Assembly: GCA_002633005.1 (NCBI GenBank) | Contig: NMRA01000288.1 | Span: forward strand, 74,300-138,299 | Reading direction: 5' to 3' | Source of the DNA: Phoronis australis | Taxonomy: Eukaryota > Phoronida > Phoronidae | DNA length: 64,000 nt | Shown here: positions 35,401 to 48,900 of the stretch, in pieces | Numbering within the stretch: the first letter of the stretch is position 1 | Layout of the letters: every line of letters begins with the position of its first letter | The notes under the pieces: generated by a model | Database searches by the model: none | What the model was told of the DNA's origin: nothing | Seen by the model: only the letters and a program-made list of their open reading frames with translations | Made by a program: the position numbers and the translations under genes

Positions 35401-38400
35401 ATCACTGAAAAGAGTTGTTTACGTTTCACAAGTTCTTTAATAACCCGATTTTTTCGGGTTTTGATATTTGGGTGTATGGATCGATCCGTGACAAATAAAA
35501 TGAGGTAGAAAACGTAAAATAGGCACAAAATGAGTAAATTGGACGCATTGATGACCTTCAGAATATTATTAATTAAATATGATGTACGATGTTCCTAGGT
35601 GACAGTTACGACGGGAGTGATACAAAAAATATCCTTGCCGAACTCTCTACGAATGACTGGGCCGGGAACATACAACGGGGTTCAGAATGTTGGCATCCTA
35701 ATCAACTCCACGCGGGAGATAATAGTTTACGGCTCGAACAAGGAGATGTACAGCTGCGATGCGTTCTTGGCTCTTCCTACGGGCGTGCTGGGCAATGATT
35801 ATTACGTGCCTTCCTGGCCTATGACACAAACTGCGTACCCGGAAGCTTCACAACTGGGTGAGAAATTAATGGATGAGTTTATATAATCGCATATACATTC
35901 AGAGATATCACTAAATTAATCATGTGATAGTTTGGTAGTTAGCATTTATGCCCATAAGAGAACACTAGCGTGAAAGCGTATGGCATAATCACTTTACCAA
36001 AACTCGCCGAGAGAGGGTGATTACGCGAGATCTGGCGATAATTCTTTCGCCGTCTTTGACACAGCTTAATTCCTATAATTAGCCACGATTTCACAACCAG
36101 AATGTCATTATATTGATCATTGTTCATCAATTTGTGTAAACAAAAATTGTTTTGTCCTAATTAACCACTTTATTTTTGAACTCGTTCGAACTACCGAAGT
36201 TATTCCCATTGGCGTCCACCTTTGTCGCAATAGGTACATGTGCAACTCTAGAAGCACGCAAGGTCGGTCCAGGCAATATTCCCGGTTCAGGGATTGACCT
36301 GAGTCAGCATTTACAACATTTGTTTGCAACACTTACATTGATTCAGGCCTATTGCCTAAGGCAAGAATCGCAAGCCACGATGTTTACAAAAGCGCCATCC
36401 ACTGACAAAAATGACACGCTAGTGTTGGCTTACGTAGTAAATGGGTAGTTAGACTATATACTTGCTTTTAAAGAGGTATTTAACCTTAGTCCAGTCTAAT
36501 ATACATTTCACTTAATTAACTCTAAATTGTGAGCTGCTGAGTACAATATGATCAACGAACGCCGCGTTCAACGAAGGTTCCACACCATCGCTGTTATTTT
36601 TAGATTCTTGACATTACTGTGTTCAAAGATTGATCTCGGTATTTCTCATTTTAGTGATCCTTGACGTCGAATAGACAAGCACCGATGCGTGAGCACTCTA
36701 GAATAGAGATTTTTGGAGTATCCAACATGGCCGCTACGAGCAAGGTGGCTGCTTGACATTCCAATGCTTTACCTGCTTCAATGGCTCGATTTCCACCACT
36801 GCACTTGAGGCGTTTTCTTTTGTCTGTAAAAAGGCCGATGTCAGTGATTTTGCACTTTTCATCTGATGTAGTTTAGTAGAGGTGATGCACAGTGTAGCGA
36901 CACATGCCTGAAAGCCGGTTTCAGAAATCAGCAGTCGTCAGCCTGTGAGAAGGTTCATCTTTGCAATAGTGGGGCATTGGCGCTGCCGCCTGTTCTTCTT
37001 CATAAACCCAAATGCTGCAGCACGGCCATCAGCAGACTCAGTTACAATACCTGACGCGAGACTGCTTCCTCATTCTTTCGTCAAGTGCGTGAAACAATAT
37101 TTCTTAACTTGGGGTGCGTTTCTTTGACCTGGGTATCTAGCGAAACAGCAAGATCACGCAAGACCAGTCACGCACGTGAAAAACTGCATTCTTTCACAGT
37201 GCTACGAAAGGTAGCGCGGTTGAACGTTGTTTAAAGTGGCTTCTCATTCGTTAAAGTAATGAAACTGGCGTCATAACGTTCAGTCATTCCCATTGGTTGA
37301 AGTAAAGGAAACCCCTTCAGTTTAAAGTTACCGAGTATAGCGACCACTTTGACTTGAACAGAGAGTGGCATTTCATTAAAACGAGCAGTGATCGAAGTAA
37401 AAAAATCAAGGAAACCCCGATCCAGGGGCTTAAGCCCAAACAAGTACAGTGCATAAAGACGTGTGCAAGTGGTGGCGATGTGACAGTATACTTCCGACCA
37501 ACGCATGCGCATTCATTGATGCCCACACACGGAATTTCGTGTGTCGTTCGTCATGTTTCCACAAGGCAACTTTTCAATATAGGTAGAGCTGTGTCAGAGG
37601 GTAGTGAAAAACTATTGTTTCACGAGTATGCTTGGTAGCTTTAAGCTAATTCACTTTTCTCCGTTCCATGAACTAAGATTTCTACCCGCACGATCTGCTG
37701 AAGTGTCTTGGGTCTACGAATTGTCGCTTTGTTATGGCACGAACCAACTTCATAATCAAAATTTTTCAGTTACACTTTTTGCACACATTTCTGTAGGAAT
37801 CGGTGTAATTCACGTCTGCATTGACCAGGCACTCGACGTATAATAAGGCCGTCACACCAAATTCGTTCTCAGAAGACCGGGAGGCCGTTCTTAGATTTTG
37901 ACGCAATGACATGAGACTGGTGGAAACGGGCAACTTCAGACAAAAACCGTGCTTAAAACCCAGCAATATTCAAGAGGCTGCTACGCTACAGGGTCTACAA
38001 TGCGAATCACTTGCAATCTTGTGCTTTGCTTTTTACATGGTGATATCACGCAAGGAACTGGCTTACAAGTCCAGTTACACCAAACACGTTCAAGGGCGTC
38101 CAAGCCTGTCTTACCATTTTAACGAAACGGGTGGAGCTGAACAGTGGAAACGGGCAATTTCACTTGATCACAACAATGCCTCAAATACGATGCAGTCCAC
38201 GGTGTTCTTGCTCCGGTTATGCAAAATTTAGACGGCTCTCACTCGTTTGTTTCCGTTTTCGCAATCGTACTGATAACTACTTTGGTGTGACAAGGCCTTA
38301 TATTATACCTCCTAACTAGTGTGACTTAGTACCCCGTTCACAAACTGACTAAAACACTTTCCGACTTTTCGCTAGCACTTTCGTTAAGAACAAAAACGTC

Positions 38401-39143
38401 AGTCATTTCAATGATTACAAATGTCACTCTTGCTGGCGCTTTGCTACTGGTTTAATTTACCCCAAAATTGTTGGAGTTTTCGCTAGCACTTTTGTAGCCA
38501 CCCGCTTACTTCAAAGTACACACATGCGCTGAGTTCAAAAGCCCTTGTTTATCGTCGCATCAATAAATCTATGGCGGAGAGTGAACCATTTTTGAACTCA
38601 ATTTTCGTTTAAACACGATTCAGGTGGCAATGAAACAATAACTGTTGGCAAAAGTGACCCCCCTCGCGGACAGTTCGTCTGTCTGGCTGAAACGCTTGCA
38701 TTTTCTCTTGCGATATATTCAGTGAAAACGCTAGCGTTTTCTCCACTCATGTGAACCTAGCATAGGATTAAGCTATTTCTTGTCGCTACGTTGTGTGGGT
38801 AATTATATTTTGCACGACTGGCCTCTGTCATAAAGAACAGGAAGCAATTCTTACACTGTAATGTTAAATTTTCGCAAGTGGAGACTTTTACTCTCCTTTA
38901 AAATAATCGTTGTTACAAAGTTATGACGATTATCTACTTTGACTCGTGACATTAATGGTGATGTAGTTTATTCAACTGGTGGTAAGAGCATGTTACAAAA
39001 AGAAGCCTGTCACGAGGTGATGATGAGGACGACGACCACGATAATGATGAGGATGTTTATGACGATGATGATGGATGACGACGACAATGTTGACGACGAT
39101 GGTGATGATTATAATGATGATGATTATGATGATGATGATGATT

Positions 39144-39190
<47 letters not shown>

Positions 39191-42100
39191 TATGATGATG
39201 ATGATGATGATGACGATACGTGTGTTCATTTAAGGTGTCATCGGAGTAGAAGACAAAACAACAATTAACATTACATTTCCGTCACACAAAGACAACTTTT
39301 ACTTGGCAACTGGAAAAGACAGGTGGAACAGATATACTTACACCAAGTACAGCTCTAGTTCAACCTTAAGAGTTGAGCTGAATAGAGGACAAACTTACCA
39401 GGTAAGGTAAAGTAAGCGTACATGTACATGACCATTTGATGTTCAAGTCGTGGAACTTTTACGTACGTTTAGAAAGGAAAAGATAAATTGGAAACGATCG
39501 GAGTAATTAAGGTCAAATTTAAACAAGTGTGGGTTGAAGTGGGACGCAGCACTAATTCATGACGAATCACGAACTTTGAAGACGAATAAATCAGGTTGGC
39601 GACAGCAAATCTCTCCGATCAAAAGATTAATGGACTCTAATCGGCCCATGGTCTTGAAGTGCAATTAGGAAAGTTAAATCATTTGTATAAAGAACCACAA
39701 CAATATACAGTATATCATTCCAAAACATAAACCATAGTAATGGCGTTCAATGATGGCGTTGCATACTGTAAGTCTGTAAGTTATGAGTAATCGAAAATAC
39801 TGCACTTAACCAAATGTTTATATTATTCAGTAAAGTATATACATGTATTTTGTAAAAGTAGAATTTATTTTCTGGGCATGATGCATATACCACGTTTTGG
39901 TTGCTCGAGTTTGTTGCTTCTCAGTAAAATGACGCAAAAAAGAATGAAAGCAAACAACTGCATCTATAAAATGAACAATTTGCTTTTGGTATAAATGTAT
40001 AAATCAAAATTACATTTTTCCAACCCACCAACTCCATTTTATTTTATTTTCACGAAAATCATAAAAGTACCAATTTTCGATCGCACCTTGTTCAAAACTG
40101 AAACATTTTATACAAGTCCAGACAACTTTTTGAGAGCTGTGCACAACATTTCGCAATCAAACATTTCTGAAATATGACGTTCCGAGGCTTGACATTTTTC
40201 AGGGCTATTCCTTAACGGGAAGCAATTGCTTTCGCACAAACAACGGCAACAGCAACAAATTATGGTACGACAGGAGAAATGAAAGTGTAGACCAGAAATA
40301 CTAGACTCGGCTGTTAAGAATGAATTGGAAATATCTGGAATGGAATGCAGACAATGCATTTTAATCGTGTATGTACGTACTTGTTTAACTCCTTCTTTCA
40401 GCTCCAGTCCAACGATGATTTAACCTCCACTCGTGTTCAGTCCAACAAACCTGTGGCAGTAATGTCAGGCAGCAAACGTACAAGTATTGCTACGGCAGGA
40501 AGTTCTGATCACATCGAGGAAATGGTTCCGCCGACGTTGTCCTGGGGAAAAAGGTTCTTAACAGCACCTTTTGCCGGAAGAACTGGTGGCGATATCTTTC
40601 GAATTTTGGGTAAGACCACATTACGAAACTATCGGCAAAGTTTTCCAGTCTGATACTCGGTAGCTGATATCCAATTCTACACTTCGGTGTTTCTGGAGCT
40701 TGATCAATTTCAGCATCCTCGCAATCTGAAACAGTTGGATAATGTAGACGCGCAAACTATCGCCCTCTTACTGAGGCTATTCCTGCACCCTCCTCGATCA
40801 TCACCCATTCGCACCCGGCACCTCCCAGTCGCCGTTTTGGTACCTTGGTCAAAATCGCTCTCAGTTTGTACTCACAAGTTATACAAAAGAGACGCTGGGA
40901 TGCTGTTGGCTTTCCTGCTGCAAACTCCTTGAAAGCATATCTTTTCTGAACTTAGAAAGCCTGTGAAATTTGATTTGTGACTTTATACAAATCTTCTAAT
41001 CAATTTGGTCATATGACTGATTCTTTTTATGAAACGTTGGCAAAAAAGAAATATTTATCCATCAGCAAAACAATGGTATCAATAACATAACCAACTGCTG
41101 TTTGATAAAAATATAAAAGATGACCTCTCAAAAACGCTATTATAGTTTTCTAAATTATCATTTCGTTTTCCCTCTATAGCACTTTTATTTTTTCACATAA
41201 ATCATAAAAGTCCTATTTGTGAGTGCCCCTTATGCAAAAGTGAAAACAATTCTTTACTGTGCTTTAGAGAACGGTGCATAAAGTATGGTGTTTTAAAGTG
41301 TCGTATAAATCTGAACAGCCACTTCTGAGTTATGATGTGACAAACTTGCCAATTTTTCGAGGGTCTTACATTACCTTAATAATTGTTCCAAAACTGCATG
41401 TTGTATTGTCCTGTTTTTGTTATGTATTTGCAGTCTCCGTTGACAATACTGAGATTCAACTGACGTCAACAACTGACAACGCCACCACGAAGGAAACGCT
41501 GAAATTGGGAAAATTTAAAGAATTAGACATCCCGTCTACTGAATTCTATTACATATCAGCCACGGAACCGATACTGGTTGTACAATATTCAAAAACAAGT
41601 AGGTTTTGTTTATAACTTCGTTTTAAGTTTAAAATGATTTGTAAATTGATATGCAAATCAAATACACGTCCCATTGAATGATTTGTGTTGCCATCCATCT
41701 TGCAAATTTTGAGTTGGAATAACATTCATTTGGAAAATCAACCGAAGTCGGGATGAATAGCAATCTTTGCATGCTATCAATATAACAGGTAATATAAGAG
41801 AGAGAGCTACTACCCGCAGTTTTTGAATTATATAGTACATTTAAATAATCGCTCGTTTGTCTGTATAATATTTTGACACAGGGAATCACCCGTCTTATTG
41901 GAATTCAGGTATTATAGTCCCTGTGTTCAGATCAGGAAATTAGAATGACTCAGATAACTACAGAGGAATCATGCTGACAAGACTTTCGCCGTGCTGTTAT
42001 GTAACCGACTCCATTCATAGGCAGATGAAAACAATACTCTGTGTGAGGCTCAAGCTGGCTTCAGGAAGGGGTAGTCCACAGTTGACAACGTTTTTTCTAG

Positions 42101-44228
42101 ATACTCGTATTAATAAATATCTATTGAAACGCAGAGGTCGATTCTGTTGCCCTTTTGTCGACTTTAAAAAGTGTTCGACTGCATGGGTCTGGCATGAGGG
42201 CCTTCGGCTTACGTACAAAACGTCACGTTTTGAAATATATGAAAAAATGTATGAAACTCTTAACAGCATGCATAAAAATGTGAAGTCTCGCATCTTGCCG
42301 AATGGGGACGGTTACATAACCGATTTCTTCCAGTGCACGATGGGCGTAAGACAAGGGTGTCATTTGTCTCCTTTTCTATTCTTCTTGTTTTTAAATGATA
42401 GGGAAAGAGATTTACAAAATGAACAAGACTCGTGCGTTATTGGTTTACTAAATTTATTTTCACTATTGTTTTTCGATGGCATAGTGCTCGTCGCACCAAC
42501 CGCTATTGCTATGCAAAGATCACCAAAGTAGAAAGACATTGTAATAAATGGAAGCTTCATGAGAATATGTCAAAAAAATATTGTCTTCCGTAAAGAGGGA
42601 TAACTAAGAAATTGTGAAAAGTAGAAATCATTCGGGGAAACTGTACCAACGACTTCAGAGTATAGCCAGTTAGGAATCAAATTTGCCCCTAAGGGTGTGT
42701 TAACAAAGGCGCAGAAAACATGTAGTTGGTGAAGCGACAAAAGCTATTTTTGTACTGAAGAGACACATGACTGAATACACTGACATTCCTGCGCAAATGT
42801 GGTTAAGACTGTTTGATGCAAAAAGTACATTACCAATTACGTTGTATGTTTTTGAGATCTGGGGATTTCATCCTGCACAAGACATTGAAGTAGTGCACAA
42901 TAAGTTTTTTAATTTCTTATTGTGACTTGGACAGCATGTTTCAAACGTTGTAGTGAGAGGAGAACTTGGCAGAGCGACAATATAGGTACATTTATTATTG
43001 AGAATTGCTAAATACTGGTTAAAGATTGTCAAAATGCCAAGCCATCGTTATGTTAGTGTGTGCTAAAATGTGCAGTATGAAATAGCTGAACAAAATAAGT
43101 GTTGCTGGGCTCTAAACGTAAAAGAATTGTAATTTACATATGGTTTTGGAATTGTTTGAGCACAACAAGATGTAGATGATGCTGCCTCAATTATATGTGA
43201 ATTTCAGCAACGATGCTGTGACCTTGATATCCTGGATTGGAGAGACAGTATAGTATCTTCCGAATCGTTAGATGTTTATAAAATTGTCAAATGTGGTTTT
43301 GTTATTGAAAAATATATAACACGTCTAGAAAACAGTTGACATAGAGCAGCCCTCGCAAGATTTAAATGTTTGGCTAATTCTTTAAGGGAAGATTAATTGG
43401 TTTGGGTAGAGAGGAGAGAACATGGCCCTGCTGCAATAGTAGAAAGATGGAATCAAAAATGCACCTTTTCTCGAAGACAAATTATATTCTGATTTGCGCA
43501 TGCAGTTTTTACCTGAATTCGATAGGGTGGACAAAGCAGTATTGAGAGATCTCCTACAGATCCATGATTTAAATAACGCCAAACAATGTTCTTAAAATTA
43601 CAGGTAATGTTGACAACAAACCCAGCGATCCCTTCATGACTCTGATTGTGCCAGTGGAACAGTATTCCAAAGACTACACTTTCGCAACACCGGAAGCCGT
43701 GCTGGAACCATATCAAAACTACGTCTCCATCACATGCAAAACTGGTGAATGTAAACAGCTGTATTTAGATGGCTCTCCCATATCTGGTGCCACCTTCATG
43801 ACAACATGGACGTCGATTCAAGGGCCGCAAAAGCCTATGTCAGTTGGCATACTGAAAATCAGCCACGGGACTCACACTTTAAGCCACCCCGATCCAACAG
43901 TTACCTTCGGTATTCAACTTTATGGCCAGGTACTGTACGAGTCATACGGCTTCCCGGGGGGTACGTTAATAGCCCCGCTGTACAGTGCTTGCACTCCGAC
44001 AAGCGTTGTGGTGAACGACGGGTTTGACAACGACTGTGATGGTAAAATAGATGAAGAAGTCGAAGACGGTCTCGACAACGATGGCGACGGAAGCATAGAC
44101 GAAGACACGGCGCAGCAGACAAATCCGCTATTTACGTCACCAACTACGACTACCACACTGGATGCTTCCACATCGACAACATCATCAACAACAACAGAGA
44201 CAGCAACAACAAGAACAACAGAGACAGC

Positions 44229-44280
<52 letters not shown>

Positions 44281-45837
44281 ATAGAAGATTCAAAAACCAC
44301 CGCAATATTGCTACCACCACCAGTCTCAAACACTCCGAATACAGAAATTCCAACAGTGACAACTGCATTGTTACCGACAACAATAACAGAACCAACAACA
44401 TCAAATTCTCCAACACTAACTACTGCGACATTACTACCGACAATAACAACGACCACTGAGTCACTACCATCAACAAAGACTAGGTCATCTCCACTTACAG
44501 CTGCGACCACGACTTCACTATCAACAACAGTGATCATGGCCTCGCTATCAACAACATTGGCCAAGACGTCGCCACCCATAACTACAACAACACGGACACC
44601 GATGACAACAATCACGAAAACGTTAAGAACTATACCAACAACAACACTGGAAGAGTCACAATCAACAGTGACACCTAAACTTACAATCACAACACCACTA
44701 ACAACAGCATCAATGCTAACAACGACAACAGAGACTCTAACAAGCAGAAAAATTACAGAAGGCCAAACATTAACCACAACACCACAATCAATAGTGACGC
44801 CTAGACGGCTAATGATTACAACACATCCACTAACCACAGCAACACCAGCAAAAGCTACAACGTCGGTCACAATACCAACACGAACATTGAAAGTACCACC
44901 TGCTACGCCAGAGGTTCCACCTACAACATCAATAACAACGACTACAAGAACACCGCCACCACCAACAACACCACTGGTATCTGCAATAACAGAGGTTGTA
45001 ACAACAATAGGAATTCCATCGCCAAAACCATCATCAATAATGACATTGACAGCGAATACAATGTCATCGTTGGCAACACCAAAAACGAAAACAAAAACAA
45101 CGGTGGCGCTGGCGACAACAGAAGTTCGGGCAATGGCAACATCGTTGACACAGGGATCGTTGTCAGCGGTTGGCAAAACAACTGGTACAGCTGAAAGTTT
45201 TACAGAAGAATACTCATTGCCAACGGAGAAGACAATGCCTGTACTTACACAAACAGTAACAACGATGACGTCAACACTAATTTCCGGATCGAACATTGGA
45301 GTCACCAGTGACGACGCAAAGAACGTTACTTACTTAGCAACTCTTCAAAGTACAGACAGCACAAATAGGGACACCGGGTCTAATAAACAACATAGCGGTG
45401 CTGACGGTGACTTACCTACAGATATTATTATAGGAACTGTGATCCCAGGTGTCATAATATTACTGGCTACTCCGTTTGCCTGCTGCTGCTTACTTGCAGC
45501 CATAAAAAGAAGACTAAGGAAAAAGAAGAAGAAACCGCCCAAAATCGACGGCAACGACGATGTTGGAAACGCGAATGATCCACAGATTAAAATAGAATCG
45601 AATGAGCCTAGATCCGGGCACATGGAGTCAACAGTCGTACCGATTTCTTTATCTGACAGTGGACAAATCGATCAAGACGAGTGGGTTTACTCCCGGTTCC
45701 TGTCGTCTAGTCCTCGGTCTGGTGCTACCGAGTTAACACCTCCTGGAACACCCATGAACAGTGATTTTTCACCTCACCCCACAACCCCACACCCATCTAA
45801 CCCAGACATATCGACACAAATTCTGTGCGTTAACTAG
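32376..45837 (+). CDS. Copy B: complete IgGFc-binding-domain mucin-like transmembrane protein, 1083 aa, 7 exons
   Basis: Join of 32376-32439, 33279-33433, 35599-35857, 39235-39401, 40402-40609, 41434-41598 and 43604-45837 = 3252 nt, all phases closing, stop TAG. Residues 1-21 are the signal peptide. About 22-475 are an IgGFc-binding-type domain made of three similar beta-rich units. About 478-508 are DGFDNDCDGKIDEE/DGLDNDGDGSIDED acidic repeats (metal-binding-like). About 518-940 are a Thr/Pro/Ser stalk expected to be heavily O-glycosylated. About 946-972 are a transmembrane helix ending in CCC, then KRRLRKKKKKPP and a tail of about 100 residues. Known of the family: IgGFc-binding N-terminal domains occur in mucosal secreted and surface proteins. 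Inference: a type I cell-surface binding protein or membrane mucin. Ligand unknown; antibody binding should not be assumed in an invertebrate. Confidence 0.9.
33279..33433 (+). CDS. Copy B exon 2
   Basis: Encodes LPDNKGTEFMIGFGENSAMS through PLNGAIPVQK. Acceptor TTTACAG, donor AAG|GTAAGA. 155 nt, the same length as copy C exon 2 and absent from copy A. Confidence 0.9.
34671..34904 (-). mobile_element. Penelope-like element fragment (GIY-YIG endonuclease C-terminus)
   Basis: The minus-strand frame reads VGNHCNSKNHNIQDLSVQII, then RLKREQNWVDKLNTIEPHRL and N. This matches by eye the H-F-N/Q-II/R-L-x-R-E-x-x-W-x-x-K-L-x-T-x-x-P-x-G-L-N pattern at the end of Penelope-type GIY-YIG domains. No reverse transcriptase remains. 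It lies antisense in intron 2 of copy B. Confidence 0.65.
35599..35857 (+). CDS. Copy B exon 3
   Basis: Encodes VTVTTGVIQKISLPNSLRMT through YPEASQLG, with EIIVYGSNKEMYSCDAFLAL inside. Acceptor TTCCTAG, donor CTGG|GTGAGA. Confidence 0.9.
39018..39225. repeat. GAT microsatellite before copy B exon 4
   Basis: Long GAT/GAC run ending about 10-25 bp before the exon 4 acceptor. It generates spurious poly-Asp and poly-Ile frames. Confidence 0.95.
39235..39401 (+). CDS. Copy B exon 4
   Basis: Encodes GVIGVEDKTTINITFPSHKD through TLRVELNRGQTYQ. Acceptor ATTTAAG, donor CAG|GTAAGG. Clearly homologous to exon 4 of A and C. Confidence 0.9.
40402..40609 (+). CDS. Copy B exon 5
   Basis: Encodes LQSNDDLTSTRVQSNKPVAV through GRTGGDIFRILG. 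Acceptor CTTTCAG, donor TTGG|GTAAGA. Confidence 0.9.
40945..41250 (+). repeat. Interspersed repeat, member 4 of 4
   Basis: Shares GAAAGCCTGTGAAATTTGAT and the terminal CCCTTATGCAAAAGTG with the other members. In intron 5 of copy B; member 1 is in the equivalent intron of copy A. Confidence 0.6.
41434..41598 (+). CDS. Copy B exon 6
   Basis: Encodes VSVDNTEIQLTSTTDNATTK through PILVVQYSKTS. 165 nt, symmetric phase 1. Donor A|GTAGGT is weaker than in copy A. Confidence 0.9.
41890..43560 (+). mobile_element. Degenerate LINE with reverse-transcriptase remnants
   Basis: CPFVDFKKCSTAWVW (for AFVDFKKAFDSVW), CTMGVRQGCHLSPFLF and FDGIVLVAPTA (for ADDIVLLA) occur in order. Frameshifted downstream relics follow, such as LPITLYVFEIWGFH. 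Many stops and frameshifts; dead. It fills most of intron 6 of copy B. Confidence 0.85.
43604..45837 (+). CDS. Copy B exon 7: domain end, acidic repeat, long mucin stalk, TM, short tail
   Basis: Begins SNVDNKPSDPFMTLIVPVEQ. The extracellular part is nearly identical to copy A up to TAQQTNPLFTSPTTT. The stalk (about 44138-45400) is about 420 residues, over three times that of A, with an ACA run near 44229-44277. The transmembrane helix is at about 45421-45500. The tail keeps VVPISLSDSG...EWVYSR...SSPRSGATELTPPGTP and stops 30 or so residues later, lacking the Arg/Ser/Pro section of A. AATAAA at 45975. Confidence 0.9.
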
Positions 45838-45974
45838 TTCTCCGTTTTATGTGGCTAAAGAGGACTGACCAACCACGGGCACTCTAGCCGCTCGATTTGA
45901 CTCTATGAAAAGGCATTCAGAAACGTTGCCTACGGTTTGAATGGTACAATAGTTTCATTTTTGATAATGATGCT

Positions 45975-45980
45975 AATAAA
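45975..45980 (+). terminator. Candidate poly(A) signal for copy B
   Basis: AATAAA about 140 bp after the stop. Confidence 0.4.
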
Positions 45981-48900
45981 CATCACTTCCTCAAAAATTT
46001 TCTGATTCTTTCTTGACCAAGCTTAACAAAGGCACCTAACCCGCGGTCGGCCCTGTGTCCACCAACGTCTGCGCATGCTGATAAAGCCAGTCACATCGGA
46101 AAAACATCATGCAAGCACACACAAAAACTACGAGAAAGCAACCGAAGTCGCAAAACACAAGCCGAGAAAACCGTGAAGGCCTGCTAGACGTGCTCTTTCG
46201 AAGTTTTCCACGTTGATAACACGTGTTTGCTTTTCGTTGACAGACGGCTGTTTCTACGGGTCGGTGATCGACATATTGTACAATAAGCGTCCGTCGCCAC
46301 ACGTTGCGCTCTTGATCACACTGTATATTTACTCTCCAGTGTCTTGACCAGTTCTTCGCACATAGTCATCTAATTTCAAGCGAAGAACACAGAAACCGTT
46401 CGCAATATTCTACAACTTCGCGGCACGGTTACTGTGGCTGTGGCTCTGTTAACGTTTTAGTTACACGAAGTTAGCCTCAATCAATGTAGATGTCGTTGTA
46501 GTGTACAACTATTAGAACTTGCAACCCAAACACTAAACTATATAGGACAATGGGCTCATCTCAGTTAAATGTTATCAGGAGTTTCCATAACCAAATCCTC
46601 ACTGATACGAAATCAGGGGCTCCTTCTTGAGATTTTTGGAATCATGCAGACATTGTCCGCCTTGTGAAAAGCTTCGCGAGAAGCCGTAAACCCCCCATCA
46701 CTGAAAAAGGCGTGTGCCTATTGGTATTTGTACATGTTCGAAAACAATTTAAGCTAAGTTCATCAAATGTTGCCTCAATGAAAAACGACATGCGCCGTCT
46801 AAGGGAATAACTGTTGTTGAAAAGGCCATTTTTGTAATGAAAATGTAAAATGCAGGTTACGGTCACATGGCTTAGACAGGCTGAGCCATACATGGACATC
46901 GTAAAAGGAAAATATGAAATCTACAGATTTTGGTTTGAACAAAAATCTAAAGTATCTACTTGTCACATTGGTTTGTGGAACTTAATGAATTGTAGAATTG
47001 TCGTGAGAACTTGACAGGGACCTCAGGGGTCTCACACTCTGTTGATATATCCACATTATTTTGAAAACACTTTGCCCAATCACACATTGTGTGTCATAAA
47101 AGAGATAAGCATACCTGCAGCTGACGTAGCAAGTAGAACTACTCTCGTTTGTCACATTGGTGTAGACTCACAATTGAACTGTGGTTTTCTGTTGAACCCA
47201 GACCGTCCCGAGTTGCACCATGTACCAACGGTCTCTCACGACGATTTAGTGTTATGTTGAAATAAACTGCTCCCAGTACATTCATCTATTTGCTTTTGAT
47301 TTATTCTATAAGTTATAACTTTCCAAATCACATTAAAGATAACTCCGAGAGATCACTCGACTAATAGCCATTTCGCTTCACTTGAGAAAACTTCCTGGAA
47401 ACTGATGTTACCACATGACCCCTAGCGTCCATTGTAAAAAAAATCTCGGTTGAGACTACTTCAATTTTTTGTTTGTCGCCCCTCCCCCATTTTCGCAGTA
47501 AATGCCCCCAAGTTGCCACTTCTTCCAACTTCACCCCACCCGGTCGCCAATAATTTTGCGTTTGGCTCACCCTGTTGAATACCTTTGACTACCCCAGTAC
47601 TCCTGTGCGTGTTTACATGGACCAATATTATTGGTTTTACCATTTTGTTCTCAAACTAACAACACCCATTGGACTTCATTCGTTTTCACTCCCATGGTAC
47701 GCCACTGAGCGAAGCTGACGAGTGACAACATTTTAACATACATTCCATCATTCCATCGAATACCCGCGACTCGGAAAAATAGACCAATTTCCCCATGATC
47801 GTTCACTTCTTTATTACACTCACCTTCCGTACGTCCCTCCTTCCAAAGTTGAAACTTAAACTTCGAGTCACGAAAAGATTTGACTAGTGAACCAAGGAAA
47901 TAATGTTCACGTGAGTATTTTTGTAAAATCGCGGCAAAATTCGGAGGGCAGTGATGCCTGTATTTTTGAGAGGAGAATATTTTGGGTGAGAGGGAAATCC
48001 CCCTCTCTTCTTCACCGATTTCACTTTCTCCCGTTACAGCCTCTAGTAGCAAATAACTTACCTATTGTCCCAATTTCGAAGTGCTAAGAGCAAATCACTG
48101 TCTCAGCCCATGTGACTTTTTCTTGGAATTAGACTGGCCTAAGTATTGTAGGCTGTCACATTGTGAACTTGGGCCTCCCAAGATGATCTTTTGTTGCTCA
48201 TTTCTATGAGTGGTAAACTAATCCGAGGGTTCTTTTCGAAGCTTCAAACCCTGGAAAGTCGTGTCAGACTGTGGTGTGAAGTTTTTCGCATTTAATAAAA
48301 GCTTTTGAATCCGAGGGTCTGTGTGAGTTAACTGATTTTGACCTTCAGGGCTACTGAGAGGAACTTTGAGTGAAAAACAAGTTTTTAGAGGACCCGATAT
48401 TAGGCTTCAAAGTCGAAGAATCAAGGGTCGTGGGGAGACGATATGCTGCAATCGGCACATATTGTCATATGGTAACAATAAATGTTATTTCACTGTACTG
48501 GGCACTTTTGGAATTTTCAATTATCTGTTAAAGAATCCCTTTGGGTCGTTTTTCCGCGCTTTTTAGATCGTGTTAAAACGACTGAGGTATTTTTAATCAT
48601 TAAACAAATGATCTGGATTCATTTGCTAAATGTTTAAAAAGGATCTGTCGCGTCTTCTTCACTCAGTCAGACCTGAACGGTTGGCGTGGGTTCATTGCTT
48701 GGAAAAATTGGTGTCAGGAAGCGAGTTTCTCGTGAAAGACGTTTGTTACCATTTGGAGTTTTTAGAGAATGTGAGTTTTTTCTTTTCTCGGTATGAGTGT
48801 TTGTCACCGAGGGACAATTATCTGAATTACTTGAAGTAAGAACATAATTTGGTCTCTAAATGATGACATTATCTACACACGAGATTGGAAGTCAAGTGCA

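Noticed and set aside
38939-39268. Poly-Asp frame (+) and poly-Ile frame (-)
   Set aside because: Produced by the GAT microsatellite in intron 3 of copy B.
43920-45305. 461-codon minus-strand frame rich in Val, and similar minus frames over the other stalks (26221-26808, 61332-63701)
   Set aside because: Antisense image of ACA/ACC Thr codons, which read as GTT/TGT. Composition alone keeps it open.
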